A DNA stretch of 39,345 bases from SVTX01 sp964629615 (GTDB lineage: Bacteria; Bacillota; Clostridia; Oscillospirales; CAG-272): positions 1 through 39,345 of the forward strand of contig CAZVUD010000013.1 in the NCBI GenBank assembly GCA_964629615.1, given 5' to 3'. Within the stretch, counting starts at the first letter, position 1. Every line of letters starts with the position of its first letter. The notes under the pieces are model-generated. The model did no database searches and had not been told where the DNA came from. It saw only the letters and a program-made list of their open reading frames with translations. Below are positions 32,440 through 39,345 of the stretch, piece after piece. The position numbers and the translations under genes were made by a program.

Positions 32440-35004
32440 ATGAAGGAATATGAAAGATTTGAAAGAATAGGCACAGAGGCACACAGAAGCTATTATGTTC
32501 CGTTTGCGCCAAGTGATGAGATATGTGACAGACAGGGAATAATCGACCGCACAAAAAGCTCAAGGTTCATATTGCTTAACGGCGAGTGGAAGATAAAGCA
32601 GCATGCACACGCGGACGATATTATCCTTGATGAGGAGCTTGCCGAAAGCATAAATGTTCCGTCGTGTGTTCAGATGCACGGCTATGACGGACTGCAGTAT
32701 TTAAATACAAGATATCCTTTTCCCGTAATGCTTCCGCATATTCCTTACGATAATCCGACATGGCATTACAGACGCACATTTACAATATCAAAGGAAGAAG
32801 GCTCAAGGTATTACCTCAATTTTGAGGGAGTAGACTGCGCATTCTATCTTTATGTGAATTCACACTTCAAGGGATATTCCCAAATATCGCATGCTACGAG
32901 CGAATTTGATATAACCGAGCTTATATGTAACGGAGAAAATACAATAGATGTGTTTGTCTTGAAGTGGAGCGTTTCCACCTATCTTGAGTGTCAGGACAAA
33001 TTCCGCTTTTCGGGTATTTTCCGTGATGTTTATATCCTTGTGCGACCGAATGAACATATTACGGATTATAAGATAGAAACCGAGCTTTGCGGAAATGACG
33101 GAATACTTGTTTTCAAAAACCTTGGTGATATAGCGGTGAACTGCCTTATAGACGGCATTGATGTACGCGTTGAGGCGAGAAATGAAAAGAAGATAAGGAT
33201 CGCGAACGTCCAAATGTGGACTGCCGATGCACCTCATCTCTATGTGCTTCACATATATACCGATCTTGAAGTAATAGAGGAGCGTATAGGCTTCAGATGC
33301 GTGAGCATAGATGGATGCGTATTCAAGATCAACGGAGAACCCGTTAAGCTCAAGGGCGTAAACAGACATGATTTCAACTGTGAAACCGGAGCCACCGTCA
33401 GCCTTGATGATATGGCAAAGGACATAAAGCTTATGAAGGAGCTTAATGTAAATGCTGTCAGAACATCGCATTATCCCAATCCCCCCGAGTTTTATCTGCT
33501 TTGCGACGCTTATGGCATATATGTAATGGATGAGGCGGATCTTGAGATGCACGGAGCAGGAAACCGACATGGATACGGCAGTGGGGAGGATTGGTCTGAA
33601 TATGCGGAAAATGAGTTTTTCTCTGACGGCATACTTGACAGACACGTGGCACTTGTTGAGAGAGATAAGAACCGCCCGTCTGTAATAATATGGTCACTTG
33701 GAAATGAAAGCTCGTTCGGCAAAGCCTTCTTTGAGGGGGCAAGGTACATAAAGCAGCATGATACTACCCGTCCCGTGCATTATGAAGGATTGCAGGCGGC
33801 AGACCACAAGTATTATTATACCGATATGGTAGATATGGTGAGCATGATGTATCCCTCAAAAGCCGTCATATATGAGAGAGTGCTCAATAATGAGCAGGAA
33901 ACACGTCCGTTTGTGCTTTGCGAGTACACGCATGCTATGGGTAACTCTTGCGGAGATATATCCGAGTATTGGGATATGATATACAATAACGAGCAGATGA
34001 TGGGTGCATTTGTATGGGAGTGGGCTGATCATGGCATCAAGACCGAAAACGGATTTTTGTACGGAGGCGATTTCCATGAGAGTGAGCATGACGGCAATTT
34101 CTGTATAGACGGACTTCTCACACCTGACCGAAAGCTGAAATCAGGTGCGCTTGAAATGAAGTCTGTTTATGGCGGAAAGACCTCATCAGATATAAAGGAT
34201 ATAGATATCCCGAAAAAGGAATATAACGCAAGGTGCGTTGAAATAAAGGTGGATGAGCACACGGGAGATATAACATCCATTGCAGTTGACAGGCATGAGA
34301 TACTGCGCACGCCAATGCATCTCAATATAACGAGATATATAGATAATGACATGCATCTGCGCTCTCAGATATATGATCGCTGTAAGCTCCATCAGTGCAA
34401 GCCGCATATATTTTCATATGAAAGAGTCGGCGATACGCACAGGCTTTCGGGCGTTATGGCGGCAAATTGCCTCATGCCTGCCGTGGAGTTTGATCTGGAA
34501 TATACCGTTATTGAAAATAAGCTCAAAATCGCGATAGACTATAAGCTGGCAGATTATGTAAGCTTCTTCCCGCGATTTGGCATAGAGCTGGCTGTGGACG
34601 GAGATCATGCGGATTTTGAATATATAGGATACGGACCGAGCGAGAGCTATATAGATAAGCATGTTGCGTGTGAATACGGATATTACAGATCCAATACACG
34701 CGACAATTACACGCAGTACATACGCCCGCAAGAATCAGGAAGCCACTATGGCTGTAAGTATCTTGAGGTCACGGGAGTATTCAGGGTAACGGCGAAAAAT
34801 AATTTTTCCTTCTCGGCAAATCCCTATACAACAGAGCAGCTTCGCGATACAGCACATGCATTTGAGCTTGAAGATAAAAATATTACGAATGTATGTATCG
34901 ATATCGCCATGAGAGGTATCGGATCACATTCCTGCGGACCGACACTTGATGAGAGGTACGAGATACCGAGGCTGGGAAGCGGAGAATTTATATTTGAATT
35001 CTGA
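32440..35004 (+). CDS. Beta-galactosidase, glycoside hydrolase family 2
   Basis: This enzyme hydrolyses terminal beta-D-galactosides such as lactose. It is an 854-residue LacZ-type protein: jelly-roll sugar-binding domain 45-200 (LNGEWKIKQH; TWHYRRTFTIS), Ig-like domain 205-290, catalytic barrel 290-590, then a C-terminal beta-sandwich with GIGSHSCGPTLDERY near the end. The acid/base is E423 in WSLGNESSFG and the nucleophile is E495 in LCEYTHAMGNS; KGVNRHDFN marks the barrel start. No signal peptide is seen, so it is cytoplasmic. It is shorter than the 1,020-residue E. coli enzyme but within the Clostridia range. No dedicated lactose transporter lies beside it. Confidence 0.93.
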   Translation: MKEYERFERIGTEAHRSYYVPFAPSDEICDRQGIIDRTKSSRFILLNGEWKIKQHAHADDIILDEELAESINVPSCVQMHGYDGLQYLNTRYPFPVMLPHIPYDNPTWHYRRTFTISKEEGSRYYLNFEGVDCAFYLYVNSHFKGYSQISHATSEFDITELICNGENTIDVFVLKWSVSTYLECQDKFRFSGIFRDVYILVRPNEHITDYKIETELCGNDGILVFKNLGDIAVNCLIDGIDVRVEARNEKKIRIANVQMWTADAPHLYVLHIYTDLEVIEERIGFRCVSIDGCVFKINGEPVKLKGVNRHDFNCETGATVSLDDMAKDIKLMKELNVNAVRTSHYPNPPEFYLLCDAYGIYVMDEADLEMHGAGNRHGYGSGEDWSEYAENEFFSDGILDRHVALVERDKNRPSVIIWSLGNESSFGKAFFEGARYIKQHDTTRPVHYEGLQAADHKYYYTDMVDMVSMMYPSKAVIYERVLNNEQETRPFVLCEYTHAMGNSCGDISEYWDMIYNNEQMMGAFVWEWADHGIKTENGFLYGGDFHESEHDGNFCIDGLLTPDRKLKSGALEMKSVYGGKTSSDIKDIDIPKKEYNARCVEIKVDEHTGDITSIAVDRHEILRTPMHLNITRYIDNDMHLRSQIYDRCKLHQCKPHIFSYERVGDTHRLSGVMAANCLMPAVEFDLEYTVIENKLKIAIDYKLADYVSFFPRFGIELAVDGDHADFEYIGYGPSESYIDKHVACEYGYYRSNTRDNYTQYIRPQESGSHYGCKYLEVTGVFRVTAKNNFSFSANPYTTEQLRDTAHAFELEDKNITNVCIDIAMRGIGSHSCGPTLDERYEIPRLGSGEFIFEF

Positions 35005-35104
35005 TGATGCGTGATAGCGTGAATGTCATAATAAACTAAATATAGAATCAATTGCTTTACACATAAACTTTTTTGTGCCGCACAGCGGCCGAATGGAGGT
35101 TAAT

Positions 35105-35440
35105 ATGAAGAAAAAAGACGGATCTGTAGTTTTGTTTGTATTCGGCGGCATAACCATATTTATTTTGGCTGTCGCAAATATCATTCATTTACCGTTTCTT
35201 ATCAGCGTGCTGGTAGAACGGGCGCAAAATGGATTTGAATATGGTAGCGGAGCCGAGCTTGGCGCACTGCTTATATGGATATATGAGCTTATGGCATTGC
35301 CGGTCTTGATCTGCGGAATAGTATTTCTTCTTTTGCATATCAAAAGAAAGACCTCGCCGATGTATTTTATTCCTGCACTTGTATTGGTGTTGCTTCTTGC
35401 AGTTCAATATATCATGACTAATCTGCTCTTGCTTGCCTGA
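35105..35440 (+). CDS. Small three-helix membrane protein of unknown function
   Basis: This 111-residue hydrophobic protein has three predicted membrane segments: residues 8-33 (VVLFVFGGITIFILAVANII), 51-75 (LGALLIWIYELMALPVLICG) and 85-108 (YFIPALVLVLLLAVQYIM). I do not recognise the family. The ATG at 35105 follows GGAGGT at 35095-35100. A GTG 30 nt upstream would place a GCCGC-ACA-GCGGC hairpin inside the gene and is less likely. It stands alone between the beta-galactosidase and the ArsR operon, with no clear promoter or terminator; read-through from the galactosidase transcript is possible. Confidence 0.65.
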   Translation: MKKKDGSVVLFVFGGITIFILAVANIIHLPFLISVLVERAQNGFEYGSGAELGALLIWIYELMALPVLICGIVFLLLHIKRKTSPMYFIPALVLVLLLAVQYIMTNLLLLA

Positions 35441-35510
35441 TATTTTCTGTGATATCATCTGACTTGTTTCCGAATCTGCGTTACTTATAAAAATATTCGT
35501 ATCGAATTTC

Positions 35511-35548
35511 TTTACCATTGAACATTTAATTAAAAAATATGGTAAAAT
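35511..35548 (+). promoter_or_regulatory. ArsR-operon promoter with overlapping inverted repeat
   Basis: TTGAAC (35518-35523) and TAAAAT (35543-35548) form a weak promoter with a 19-bp spacer. TTTACCAT (35511-35518) and ATGGTAAA (35539-35546) form a perfect 8-bp inverted repeat over the -35 and -10, a plausible operator for the regulator encoded 33 nt downstream. Confidence 0.5.
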
Positions 35549-35580
35549 AGTTTAAACAGATAAACCAACGGAGGTATAGC

Positions 35581-35940
35581 ATGGTAAGTATCGAGAGCCT
35601 TGCTGATGAATTCAAGGCTTGCAGAAAGGTATTGATCGCATTTGGCGATGAAACGCGTCAGCACATGATATTGAGCATGATGCAGATGGGTAAATGCGAT
35701 GGCGTGCGTGTAGGAGAGATAACCGAGCATACAAATCTGTCAAGACCTGCTGTGTCACATCATTTAAAAATACTTAAGGATGCAGGTATTGTAAAGGTAA
35801 GACGCGAGGGAACAAAGAATTATTATTATTTCGATGCGGATGCCGAGGCTATGATGTCGCTTTCGAGAATGCTGAGCCATGCAATGGAGATCATGGAGCA
35901 GCTCCCGGATAGGAGCGGAAAGGAAGATTTTAGATCATGA
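35581..35940 (+). CDS. ArsR-family transcriptional regulator
   Basis: This 119-residue winged-helix repressor has a recognition region RVGEITEHTNLSRPAVSHHLKILKDAGIVKVRREG, the ArsR/SmtB helix-turn-helix with the SHHLK signature, and a dimerising C-terminal helix. The CVC metal-binding motif of arsenic sensors is absent, so it probably responds to something else, or to metal through other residues. Its stop overlaps the nitroreductase start (ATGA), which makes the flavoenzyme the likely regulated partner. The inverted repeat over its own promoter suggests autoregulation. Confidence 0.9.
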   Translation: MVSIESLADEFKACRKVLIAFGDETRQHMILSMMQMGKCDGVRVGEITEHTNLSRPAVSHHLKILKDAGIVKVRREGTKNYYYFDADAEAMMSLSRMLSHAMEIMEQLPDRSGKEDFRS

Positions 35941-36590
35941 GTATAATGGATGCTATGGTTGAAAGACACAGTGTGCGTCAGTATGAGAACAGGGATATCC
36001 CTGAAAGTATCATTGAACAGTTGGATTTGGAGATCGAAGAGTGCAATAAAGAGAGTGGATTGCATATACAGCTTGTTAAAAACGAGCCTAAGGCTTTTGA
36101 CGGTTTTATGGCACATTACGGAAAATTCAGCGGTGTAAAGAATTACATAGCACTTGTAGGAAAAAAGGGCGATAGGCTTGATGAAATGTGTGGATATTAC
36201 GGAGAGCGTATAGTGCTTAAGGCGCAGGAGCTTGGACTAAATTCCTGCTGGGTGGCAATGACGTATAAGAAGATACCGAATGCTTTTGCTGTAGATAAAG
36301 GTGAAAAAATCACGGTAGTTATATCCCTCGGATACGGAAAAAACAACGGCGTTGCCCATACGTCAAAGCCTGTTGAAAAGGTAAGCAACGTCAGTGCAGA
36401 TACGCCTGAATGGTTCTTAAAGGGTGTTGAAGCAGCGCTTCTCGCCCCTACGGCTATGAATCAGCAAAAATTTGAACTCTTATACAGCGACGGTAAGGTG
36501 AGCGCAAAGGCGGGTGTTGGATTTTATTCCAAAATAGATCTCGGCATAGTGAAATATCATTTTTATGCTGCAACGGGAGTGAAGATCTGA
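35937..36590 (+). CDS. Nitroreductase family flavoprotein
   Basis: This 217-residue FMN enzyme starts MSIMDAMVERHSVRQYENRDIP, the SVRxY motif that binds FMN phosphate. The middle shows GERIVLKAQELGLNSCWVAM, and the C-terminal half LAPTAMNQQKFELLY, where the conserved Pro/Ala-Asn-Gln loop contacts the flavin. It resembles the TM1586-type nitroreductases of anaerobes. Likely chemistry is NAD(P)H-dependent two-electron reduction of nitro, quinone or other acceptors. It is translationally coupled to the ArsR gene. No terminator was seen after it. Confidence 0.9.
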   Translation: MSIMDAMVERHSVRQYENRDIPESIIEQLDLEIEECNKESGLHIQLVKNEPKAFDGFMAHYGKFSGVKNYIALVGKKGDRLDEMCGYYGERIVLKAQELGLNSCWVAMTYKKIPNAFAVDKGEKITVVISLGYGKNNGVAHTSKPVEKVSNVSADTPEWFLKGVEAALLAPTAMNQQKFELLYSDGKVSAKAGVGFYSKIDLGIVKYHFYAATGVKI

Positions 36591-36622
36591 TCGAGCACTT
36601 TGCTTTCTGCATGTGCTGTATT

Positions 36623-36656
36623 GCCACTTGACAAGATCGCCACTTGGTGTTATCAT
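36623..36656 (+). promoter_or_regulatory. Promoter with direct repeats ahead of the PNPOx-like gene
   Basis: TTGACA (36628-36633) and TATCAT (36651-36656) have a 17-bp spacer, 31 nt before the ATG. GCCACTTG occurs twice (36623-36630 and 36639-36646), 16 bp apart, overlapping the -35 and the spacer, which could be a regulator site. Confidence 0.75.
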
Positions 36657-36686
36657 ATATGTATAATACTAATGGAGGTATTTGTT

Positions 36687-37079
36687 ATGGAGAGAGTATG
36701 TGAATTTTTAAAAAATGCAGGTACATATTATCTTGCTACTGTAGAGGGAGATCAGCCCAGAGTTCGTCCCTTCGGAACAGCTCATATCTTTGAGGGCAAG
36801 CTCTACATACAGACAGGTAAGGTAAAGCCTGTTTCAAAACAGATAGCGAATGATCCCAAGGTGGAGATATGCGCGTTCAATGGTGGAAAGTGGCTTCGTC
36901 TTGCAGGTGAGCTTGTAGAGGATGACAGGGTAGAGGCAAGGAGATCCATGCTGGATGCTTATCCAACGCTTCGCCATATGTATGATGAAAACGACGGAAA
37001 TACGCAGGTGTTTTATTTTAAAAATGCCACTGCAACTATCTGCTCGTTTAAGGATGCACCCGAAGTAATAAATTTTTAA
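36687..37079 (+). CDS. Pyridoxamine 5'-phosphate oxidase-fold flavoprotein
   Basis: This 130-residue split-barrel protein begins CEFLKNAGTYYLATVEGDQPRVRPFGTAH, the classic opening of small PNPOx-like FMN-binding proteins in anaerobes, and continues with LYIQTGKVKPVSKQIANDPKVEICA and a C-terminal FYFKNATATICSF strand. These proteins bind flavin or F420-like cofactors and reduce small molecules; true vitamin B6 oxidation is unlikely at this size. The ATG at 36687 has GGAGG 8 nt upstream, and an in-frame start near 36600 lies before the promoter and is rejected. It converges on the flavodoxin-like gene. Confidence 0.88.
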   Translation: MERVCEFLKNAGTYYLATVEGDQPRVRPFGTAHIFEGKLYIQTGKVKPVSKQIANDPKVEICAFNGGKWLRLAGELVEDDRVEARRSMLDAYPTLRHMYDENDGNTQVFYFKNATATICSFKDAPEVINF

Positions 37080-37087
37080 TAAGTACA

Positions 37088-37126
37088 AATATCGGCTCTC
37101 GGCAAAAATGCCTGAGAGCCGATATT
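37088..37126. terminator. Bidirectional hairpin terminator
   Basis: A perfect 13-bp stem (37088-37100 with 37114-37126, AATATCGGCTCTC / GAGAGCCGATATT) lies between the converging stops. T-tracts on either side are short, so strength is moderate. Confidence 0.75.
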
Positions 37127-37128
37127 GT

Positions 37129-37662
37129 TTAGATATTCTTTCCCATATTGTAGGCTTCAGCCATGCAAGGCTTGCTTCTGATCTCGCCCTTTTCATATGC
37201 GCCCATGCCGTATATGATACCCATTTCTTTTGCTCCCTCAACACATTCAGCGTAGCCGCGGAAGCAAGCGATGGTTGTGTCTGCGGCATTTTTTTCGTCG
37301 TCTGCGGCAGTAACTATGTAATAAAATTCTTTGTCCTTCACCTCAAGCCAGCGCGCTACTGTCCTGTCGATGAGAGCCTTGAGCTGTGCATCAATAGAGT
37401 AAAAGTACACAGGGCTTGACAGTACTATAACATCGGCGTCTATCATTTTTTGAAGGATATCTGCCATGTCGTCCTTGATCGCACATATGCCGCTCTTTTT
37501 GCAAGCGTAGCATGCGCGGCAATAGCCTATGTTTTTCTCGCTGACTCTTATCTTTTCCACATTGTGCCCTGCGTCTATCGCGCCTCTTGCAAACTCATCG
37601 CACAGAATGTCAGAGTTGCCGCTTTTTCTCGGGCTTCCCGAAAGTATAAGTAGGTTTTTCAT
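37129..37662 (-). CDS. Flavodoxin family protein (NAD(P)H-dependent FMN reductase type)
   Basis: This 177-residue Rossmann-like flavoprotein has the FMN phosphate loop SGSPRKSGNSDIL at the N-terminus and SSPVYFYSIDAQLKALIDRT for isoalloxazine binding. A Cys cluster, YCRACYACKKSGICAIKDDM, sits near residues 48-67 and resembles that of iron-sulfur flavoproteins, although spacing differs from the archaeal type. It is likely an electron-transfer or reductase enzyme. It follows the aldo/keto reductase after 3 nt on the same transcript, under the MerR-type promoter. Confidence 0.9.
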   Translation of the reverse strand: MKNLLILSGSPRKSGNSDILCDEFARGAIDAGHNVEKIRVSEKNIGYCRACYACKKSGICAIKDDMADILQKMIDADVIVLSSPVYFYSIDAQLKALIDRTVARWLEVKDKEFYYIVTAADDEKNAADTTIACFRGYAECVEGAKEMGIIYGMGAYEKGEIRSKPCMAEAYNMGKNI

Positions 37663-37665
37663 GTA

Positions 37666-38553
37666 TTACCACTCCTTTTTTTCTTTTGTGTGATCGTTGT
37701 TTTTCTTGCGTTCCTCAACCATTTTGCAGAACCATTCCACCATGCTCGGATCTGTGTGCGAGAAGAATGAGGAGCGTCCCTTGTCTATAGAAGATATAAC
37801 CGACATGTCATCATCTGTCAGCTCAAAGTCAAATATATCAAAGTTTTCAGCCATGCGCTCTATATGCGTGGATTTGGGAATGACCACTATTCCACGCTGT
37901 ATGTGCCAGCGCAATATGACCTGAGCGGGCGTCTTGCCGTATTTTTCTCCTATCATTTTAAGCTCCGGAAGTTCAAACATATCGCCTCTGCCTTCACCGA
38001 ACGGTGCCCATGCTTCAAGCTGAACACCGTATTTTTTGTGCCATTCAAGAGCTGTGTTCTGCTGATGGTGGGGATGTATCTCTATTTGATTTACAGCAGG
38101 CTTTACGCGCGCAAAATTAGCAATGTCCACCATGCGGTCAACATTAAAATTTGATATGCCTATGGCGCGTATCTTTCCCTCTGCCATGAGATCCTCAAGC
38201 GCGCGATAAGCACCATATACGTCAGAGAAGGGCTGGTGCAGTAAGCAAAGGTCGATGTAGTCTGTTTTAAGTTTACGGAGGGAGTCAAGCACGGATCTTC
38301 TGCATTCCTCGTATCCGTAATGCTCGATCCATACCTTTGTCGTCAAAAAGATCTCATTGCGCGGAATGGAGCTTTTTAATATGGCATTGCCGACTTCTTC
38401 TTCATTAAAATAGCTCTGTGCTGTGTCGATAAGTCTATATCCCACATTAAGGGCGTCAAGAACACATCGTTCGCATTCGTCCTTTGATACCTGATAAACA
38501 CCGTAACCGAGCATGGGCATCTGTATATTGCCCGATAAAGTTACATATTGCAT
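37666..38553 (-). CDS. Aldo/keto reductase
   Basis: This 295-residue NADPH-dependent TIM-barrel reductase has the catalytic tetrad visible as Asp and Tyr in LIDTAQSYFNEEEVG, Lys in IFLTTKVW, and His in LCLLHQPFSD. The cofactor-binding end is VIPKSTHIERMAENFDIFDFEL. It resembles the 2,5-diketogluconate reductase / methylglyoxal reductase group, so aldehyde or ketone detoxification is likely. AGGAGG precedes the ATG. The gene is transcribed from a MerR-type promoter and is divergent from the merR gene. Confidence 0.95.
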   Translation of the reverse strand: MQYVTLSGNIQMPMLGYGVYQVSKDECERCVLDALNVGYRLIDTAQSYFNEEEVGNAILKSSIPRNEIFLTTKVWIEHYGYEECRRSVLDSLRKLKTDYIDLCLLHQPFSDVYGAYRALEDLMAEGKIRAIGISNFNVDRMVDIANFARVKPAVNQIEIHPHHQQNTALEWHKKYGVQLEAWAPFGEGRGDMFELPELKMIGEKYGKTPAQVILRWHIQRGIVVIPKSTHIERMAENFDIFDFELTDDDMSVISSIDKGRSSFFSHTDPSMVEWFCKMVEERKKNNDHTKEKKEW

Positions 38554-38613
38554 ATTTAATTCCTCCTACTTGATTTTTTTACTTTGTTGTGGTAAAATTT
38601 AACTTGTAAGTTG

Positions 38614-38644
38614 ATTATACACCTTAAAGTGTACTTTAAGTCAA
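38614..38644 (-). promoter_or_regulatory. MerR-type promoter and operator of the aldo/keto reductase operon
   Basis: On the minus strand, -35 TTGACT (38639-38644) and -10 TATAAT (38614-38619) are separated by 19 bp, too long for sigma-A alone. The spacer holds a perfect inverted repeat, CTTAAAGT-GT-ACTTTAAG (38623-38640). A 19-bp spacer with a centred palindrome is the hallmark of MerR-activated promoters. Confidence 0.9.
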
Positions 38645-38695
38645 TAGGTTTATCCTAAAAAATCAAGAACATTTAGTTATTTTTGGGGGAGAATT

Positions 38696-39142
38696 ATGCT
38701 GTATACTGTCGGAGAAATGGCGAAAAAGATAGGAGTTGCACCGTCAACACTGAGATATTATGATAAGGAAGGACTGCTTCCTTTTGTGGAGCGCTCGGAG
38801 GGCGGAAATCGTATATTTAAAGAGTCGGACGGGGAATGGCTGCAGATAATTGAGTGCTTGAAAAAGACGGGAATGAAGCTTAGAGATATAAAGGCATTTG
38901 TCGAAATGGCAATGCAGGGTGATGATACCATAGAGCCTCGATTTGATCTTATAGTTAAGCAAAAGAGGGCAGTAGAGGATCAGATACGTGAGCTTGAAGA
39001 TATATTGATAACTCTTGAATTTAAGGAGTGGTATTATGGAAAGGCAAGGGAGAGCGGAAGCACATCCGTGCCGCGCAATATGCCGCTTGATGAGATACCT
39101 GAAAGATTCAGAAGCGTGAGAGTTAAGCTGAGAGGGAACTGA
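38696..39142 (+). CDS. MerR-family transcriptional regulator
   Basis: This 148-residue regulator has an N-terminal winged-helix region, YTVGEMAKKIGVAPSTLRYYDKEGLLPF, the standard MerR motif, followed by RIFKESDGEWLQIIECLKKTGMKL and a long dimerisation helix at about 75-115. The C-terminal effector part is short and has no Cys pair, so a metal is unlikely; aldehyde or redox stress is possible. GGGGGAGA lies just upstream of the ATG. It probably activates the divergent aldo/keto reductase and flavodoxin genes through the palindrome at 38623-38640. Confidence 0.92.
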   Translation: MLYTVGEMAKKIGVAPSTLRYYDKEGLLPFVERSEGGNRIFKESDGEWLQIIECLKKTGMKLRDIKAFVEMAMQGDDTIEPRFDLIVKQKRAVEDQIRELEDILITLEFKEWYYGKARESGSTSVPRNMPLDEIPERFRSVRVKLRGN

Positions 39143-39210
39143 TTATATGGGGAGCCGGATGTAAGCGCGAGAATAATTTTTGTGAGCAACAAGTTTTTTC
39201 CTTTTTTTAC

Positions 39211-39239
39211 TTGACAAATGCCATAAATAATGGTATAAT
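39211..39239 (+). promoter_or_regulatory. Consensus promoter of the tRNA-Pro gene
   Basis: TTGACA (39211-39216) and TATAAT (39234-39239) are both perfect with a 17-bp spacer, ending 18 nt before the tRNA. A T-rich tract precedes it, and no other feature was seen in 39143-39210. Confidence 0.93.
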
Positions 39240-39257
39240 AACGGAGTGAGGAACAAA

Positions 39258-39334
39258 CGAGGTGTGGCTCAGTTTGGTAGAGCGCTACGTTCGGGACGTA
39301 GAAGCCGCAAGTTCGAATCTTGTCACCTCGACCA
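39258..39334 (+). tRNA. tRNA-Pro (anticodon CGG)
   Basis: The 7-bp acceptor stem pairs CGAGGTG (39258-39264) with CACCTCG (39324-39330), followed by discriminator A and an encoded CCA (39332-39334). The D loop has GGCTCAGTTTGGTAGAGC, and the anticodon stem CTACG/CGTAG encloses TTCGGGA, so the anticodon is CGG, reading proline codon CCG. The T arm has GTTCGAAT. All parts are canonical. Confidence 0.97.
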
Positions 39335-39345
39335 AAAAAGCAGTA

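Overview
The window looks like chromosomal DNA of an anaerobic, Gram-positive Clostridia-type bacterium (Bacillota), probably a gut or fermentative lineage. The supporting signs are strong AGGAGG-like ribosome binding sites, consensus sigma-A promoters, many small Cys-lipoproteins with acidic Ser/Thr-rich linkers, an Rnf complex with flavin-transferase partners, and no outer-membrane genes. A finer placement cannot be made from the sequence. Gene density is high. No intergenic gap exceeds 300 bp (the largest are 23741-23989 and 27817-28014), and there is no sign of an insertion sequence, prophage or CRISPR array.

Region 1 (1-8750, plus strand) is a carbohydrate-type ABC importer: the truncated ATPase at the window edge, two permeases and a binding lipoprotein. 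It is followed without a break by a thermonuclease-like lipoprotein and a 966-residue lipoprotein built mainly of OB-fold and Ig-like domains, and closed by a bidirectional terminator. Region 2 (8768-12470, minus strand) converges on it and encodes phosphopentomutase, deoxyribose-phosphate aldolase, thymidine kinase and peptidase T from one promoter. Read together, the two regions suggest surface digestion or capture of nucleic acid coupled to uptake and deoxynucleoside catabolism. That coupling is an inference.

Region 3 (12581-15587) is a short operon with a consensus promoter: a DUF1643 protein, a MazG-like pyrophosphohydrolase and an orphan glycogen branching enzyme. Region 4 (15675-23740) is a membrane redox operon: a lipoprotein with an internally duplicated domain, an ApbE flavin transferase, RnfC, RnfD, an enlarged RnfG with two flavin-binding domains, RnfE, RnfA, then a NusG-domain-II protein and a Gx-type membrane protein. 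RnfB, normally the ferredoxin-docking subunit, is missing from the locus.

Region 5 (23862-27866) carries a beta-helix, carbohydrate-binding-type lipoprotein followed by an OmpR-family response regulator and its histidine kinase. Region 6 (27946-30803) is a large surface-anchored glycerophosphodiesterase with a lectin-like domain and an apparently degenerate second phosphodiesterase barrel. Region 7 (30889-35440) has a phytoene-desaturase-like FAD oxidoreductase, a family-2 beta-galactosidase with its own perfect promoter, and a small membrane protein.

Region 8 (35511-39142) holds small regulated redox units: an ArsR regulator overlapping a nitroreductase; a pyridoxamine-phosphate-oxidase-fold flavoprotein; and an aldo/keto reductase plus flavodoxin-like reductase, transcribed divergently from a MerR regulator across a textbook 19-bp-spacer MerR promoter. 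The window ends with a tRNA-Pro(CGG) gene that has its own consensus promoter.
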